From assembly GCA_021810735.1 (NCBI GenBank), contig JAJZIF010000195.1, positions 1-7,157 on the forward strand: DNA of 7,157 nucleotides. The letters run 5' to 3'. The translations under genes were made by a program, and so were the position numbers. Source of the DNA: Acidobacteriota bacterium. GTDB lineage: Bacteria > Acidobacteriota > Terriglobia > Terriglobales > Acidobacteriaceae. Positions 6,197-7,157 of the stretch are shown piece by piece. A model generated the notes under the pieces. That model did not search any database. It was not told the origin of the DNA and was given only the letters and a program-made list of their open reading frames with translations. Numbering within the stretch: position 1 is the stretch's first letter; each line of letters starts with the position of its first letter.

Positions 6197-7157
6197 TTAC
6201 TTTCCCCCCGTCGCCCGTTCCGTGTTCGCCGAAAGCCGCGCGGTTCGTTCCTGTTTCTCCCACGCGAACGGCCGCCCATCGATCGCGCGCTTGATCGTCT
6301 TCAGCAGCACCAGAGAGAAGACTTGCCGATAGGTGAAGCGTTGTATCCAGATGTGGAACAACAGCCAGCCGTCGCCTTTGTTGCTGGCGTGGCGCGGCTC
6401 CAGCAGAAACGCCAGCGAAGACGCAAGAAAATCCACCACCAGAAACGCCAGGAAATAGATGATCAGTTTTTCGAAGCTGGCCGTGCTGGCCGCTTCCGGA
6501 TGGAAATGCTGGTCGACAAAATAATGCACCACACCAGCGATAAACATCAAGTCGATAAAGGGAGAGAACAGCGGCAGGATGATCTGGAACACGATCATGT
6601 TCGGCAACGCGAACAACCCCATGGCGCGATGACGTAGAAACGCGCCGCGATGTTTGACCACCGCCTGCAATATCCCGAACGACCAGCGGAATCGCTGACG
6701 CATCAGGCTGCGCATATTCGCCGGCGCTTCCGTGAACGCAAACGCCCGGTCCTCATACACCACCTTGTACCCCTGCTGCAGCAGGTTCATGGTCAGGTCC
6801 GCATCCTCGGCCACAGTATTCACGTGGTAGCCGTTCGCCGCTTTCACTGCGGTCGTTCGCCATGCTCCAATGGCCCCGGGAACAACCGTAACGACGTTGA
6901 ACAAATCCAGCGCGCGCCGCTCGAAGTTCTGGCTGGTGATATATTCCAGCGCCTGCCAGCGCGTCCACAGGTTCACGCGATTGCCAACCTTGGCATTGCC
7001 GGCCACCGCCCCTACGCTTGGGTCGGCCATGCGCGGTACCAGCTTCGCAATGGCGTCCGGGGCAATCACCGTATCGGCGTCGATGCCCAGGAAGATTTCC
7101 TCGGTCACATGCTGCAAGCCGTAATTCAGCGCTTCCGCCTTCCCCCCGTTTGGATGG
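6197..7157 (-). CDS. Membrane glycosyltransferase family 2, polysaccharide synthase-like (5' end outside window)
   Basis: The visible part is 319 residues; the frame runs off the right edge, so the true start lies beyond 7157. Counting from the first full codon, the motifs of a processive GT2 enzyme appear in order: NGGKAEALNYG (3-13) for nucleotide-sugar binding, DAD (26-28) for the metal and UDP, EDAD (117-120) with the catalytic base, and QRFRW (154-158), the Q-x-x-R-W acceptor motif. Three to four hydrophobic membrane segments follow (about 180-215, 229-251 and an interfacial stretch near 263-285), with a basic tail of RPFAWEKQERT type. This is the architecture of PgaC/IcaA, hyaluronan and chitin-oligomer synthases, which polymerise a sugar from UDP-sugar at the inner membrane and pass it outward. 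The tail also resembles bifunctional deacetylase/GT2 proteins, but an N-terminal deacetylase cannot be tested here. It lies upstream of the secreted cassette on the same strand. The sugar is unknown. Confidence 0.92.
   Translation of the reverse strand, partial: HPNGGKAEALNYGLQHVTEEIFLGIDADTVIAPDAIAKLVPRMADPSVGAVAGNAKVGNRVNLWTRWQALEYITSQNFERRALDLFNVVTVVPGAIGAWRTTAVKAANGYHVNTVAEDADLTMNLLQQGYKVVYEDRAFAFTEAPANMRSLMRQRFRWSFGILQAVVKHRGAFLRHRAMGLFALPNMIVFQIILPLFSPFIDLMFIAGVVHYFVDQHFHPEAASTASFEKLIIYFLAFLVVDFLASSLAFLLEPRHASNKGDGWLLFHIWIQRFTYRQVFSLVLLKTIKRAIDGRPFAWEKQERTARLSANTERATGGK

Noticed and set aside
6160..6199. Rho-independent terminator after the glycosyltransferase stop
   Set aside because: A T-run exists, but the nearest stems (GCGA/TCGC and a GGGG/CCCC pair spanning the stop codon) are only 4-5 bp and not adjacent to it, so I do not call a terminator.

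Overview
This 7.2 kb window looks like a chromosomal segment of a soil-type Gram-negative bacterium, most likely an Acidobacteriota (Terriglobia-like). The assignment is an inference. It rests on the moderately high GC, the protein families present, the outer-membrane genes, and an intergenic inverted repeat containing the 'GTCATTCTG...GCAGCGAAGAATCC' type sequence that I associate with dispersed repeats in such genomes. There are no RNA genes, CRISPR arrays, transposases or phage genes in view.

Layout. On the + strand, bases 1-1016 hold the C-terminal part of a sensor histidine kinase whose N-terminus lies outside the window. A 320-base non-coding gap (1017-1336) follows, with two separate inverted repeats. 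All remaining genes are on the - strand and are read from right to left: a GT2 glycosyltransferase (cut by the right edge, ends at 6197), a small secreted or membrane-anchored protein resembling the PA2779/DUF6627 family (6096-5692), a secreted C39-like cysteine peptidase (5689-5114), a TPR protein with an Omp85-like C-terminal beta barrel (5168-3432), a 1-pyrroline-5-carboxylate dehydrogenase (3390-1795), and a stand-alone response-regulator receiver (1690-1337).

How the genes may work together. The three genes between 6096 and 3432 are almost certainly one transcriptional unit: the first two are 2 bases apart and the second and third overlap by 55 bases. All three products carry export signals, giving a small membrane-tethered protein, a periplasmic protease with an intact Cys-His-Asp triad, and an outer-membrane barrel with a periplasmic TPR arm. 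A membrane GT2 synthase lies directly upstream, 100 bases from the chosen GTG start of the small gene, so the set could build and export an envelope or exopolysaccharide, or process and export a protein. The substrate cannot be read from the sequence. This four-gene envelope locus is the most interesting part of the window. The proline/glutamate-catabolism gene follows after 41 bases and may simply be co-transcribed. The kinase and the single-domain receiver converge on the repeat-bearing gap and could be a phosphorelay pair, but nothing here proves that.

Start sites were revised where the sequence argued for it: GTG at 1690 for the receiver, GTG at 6096 for the small protein, and ATG at 5168 for the TPR-barrel protein.
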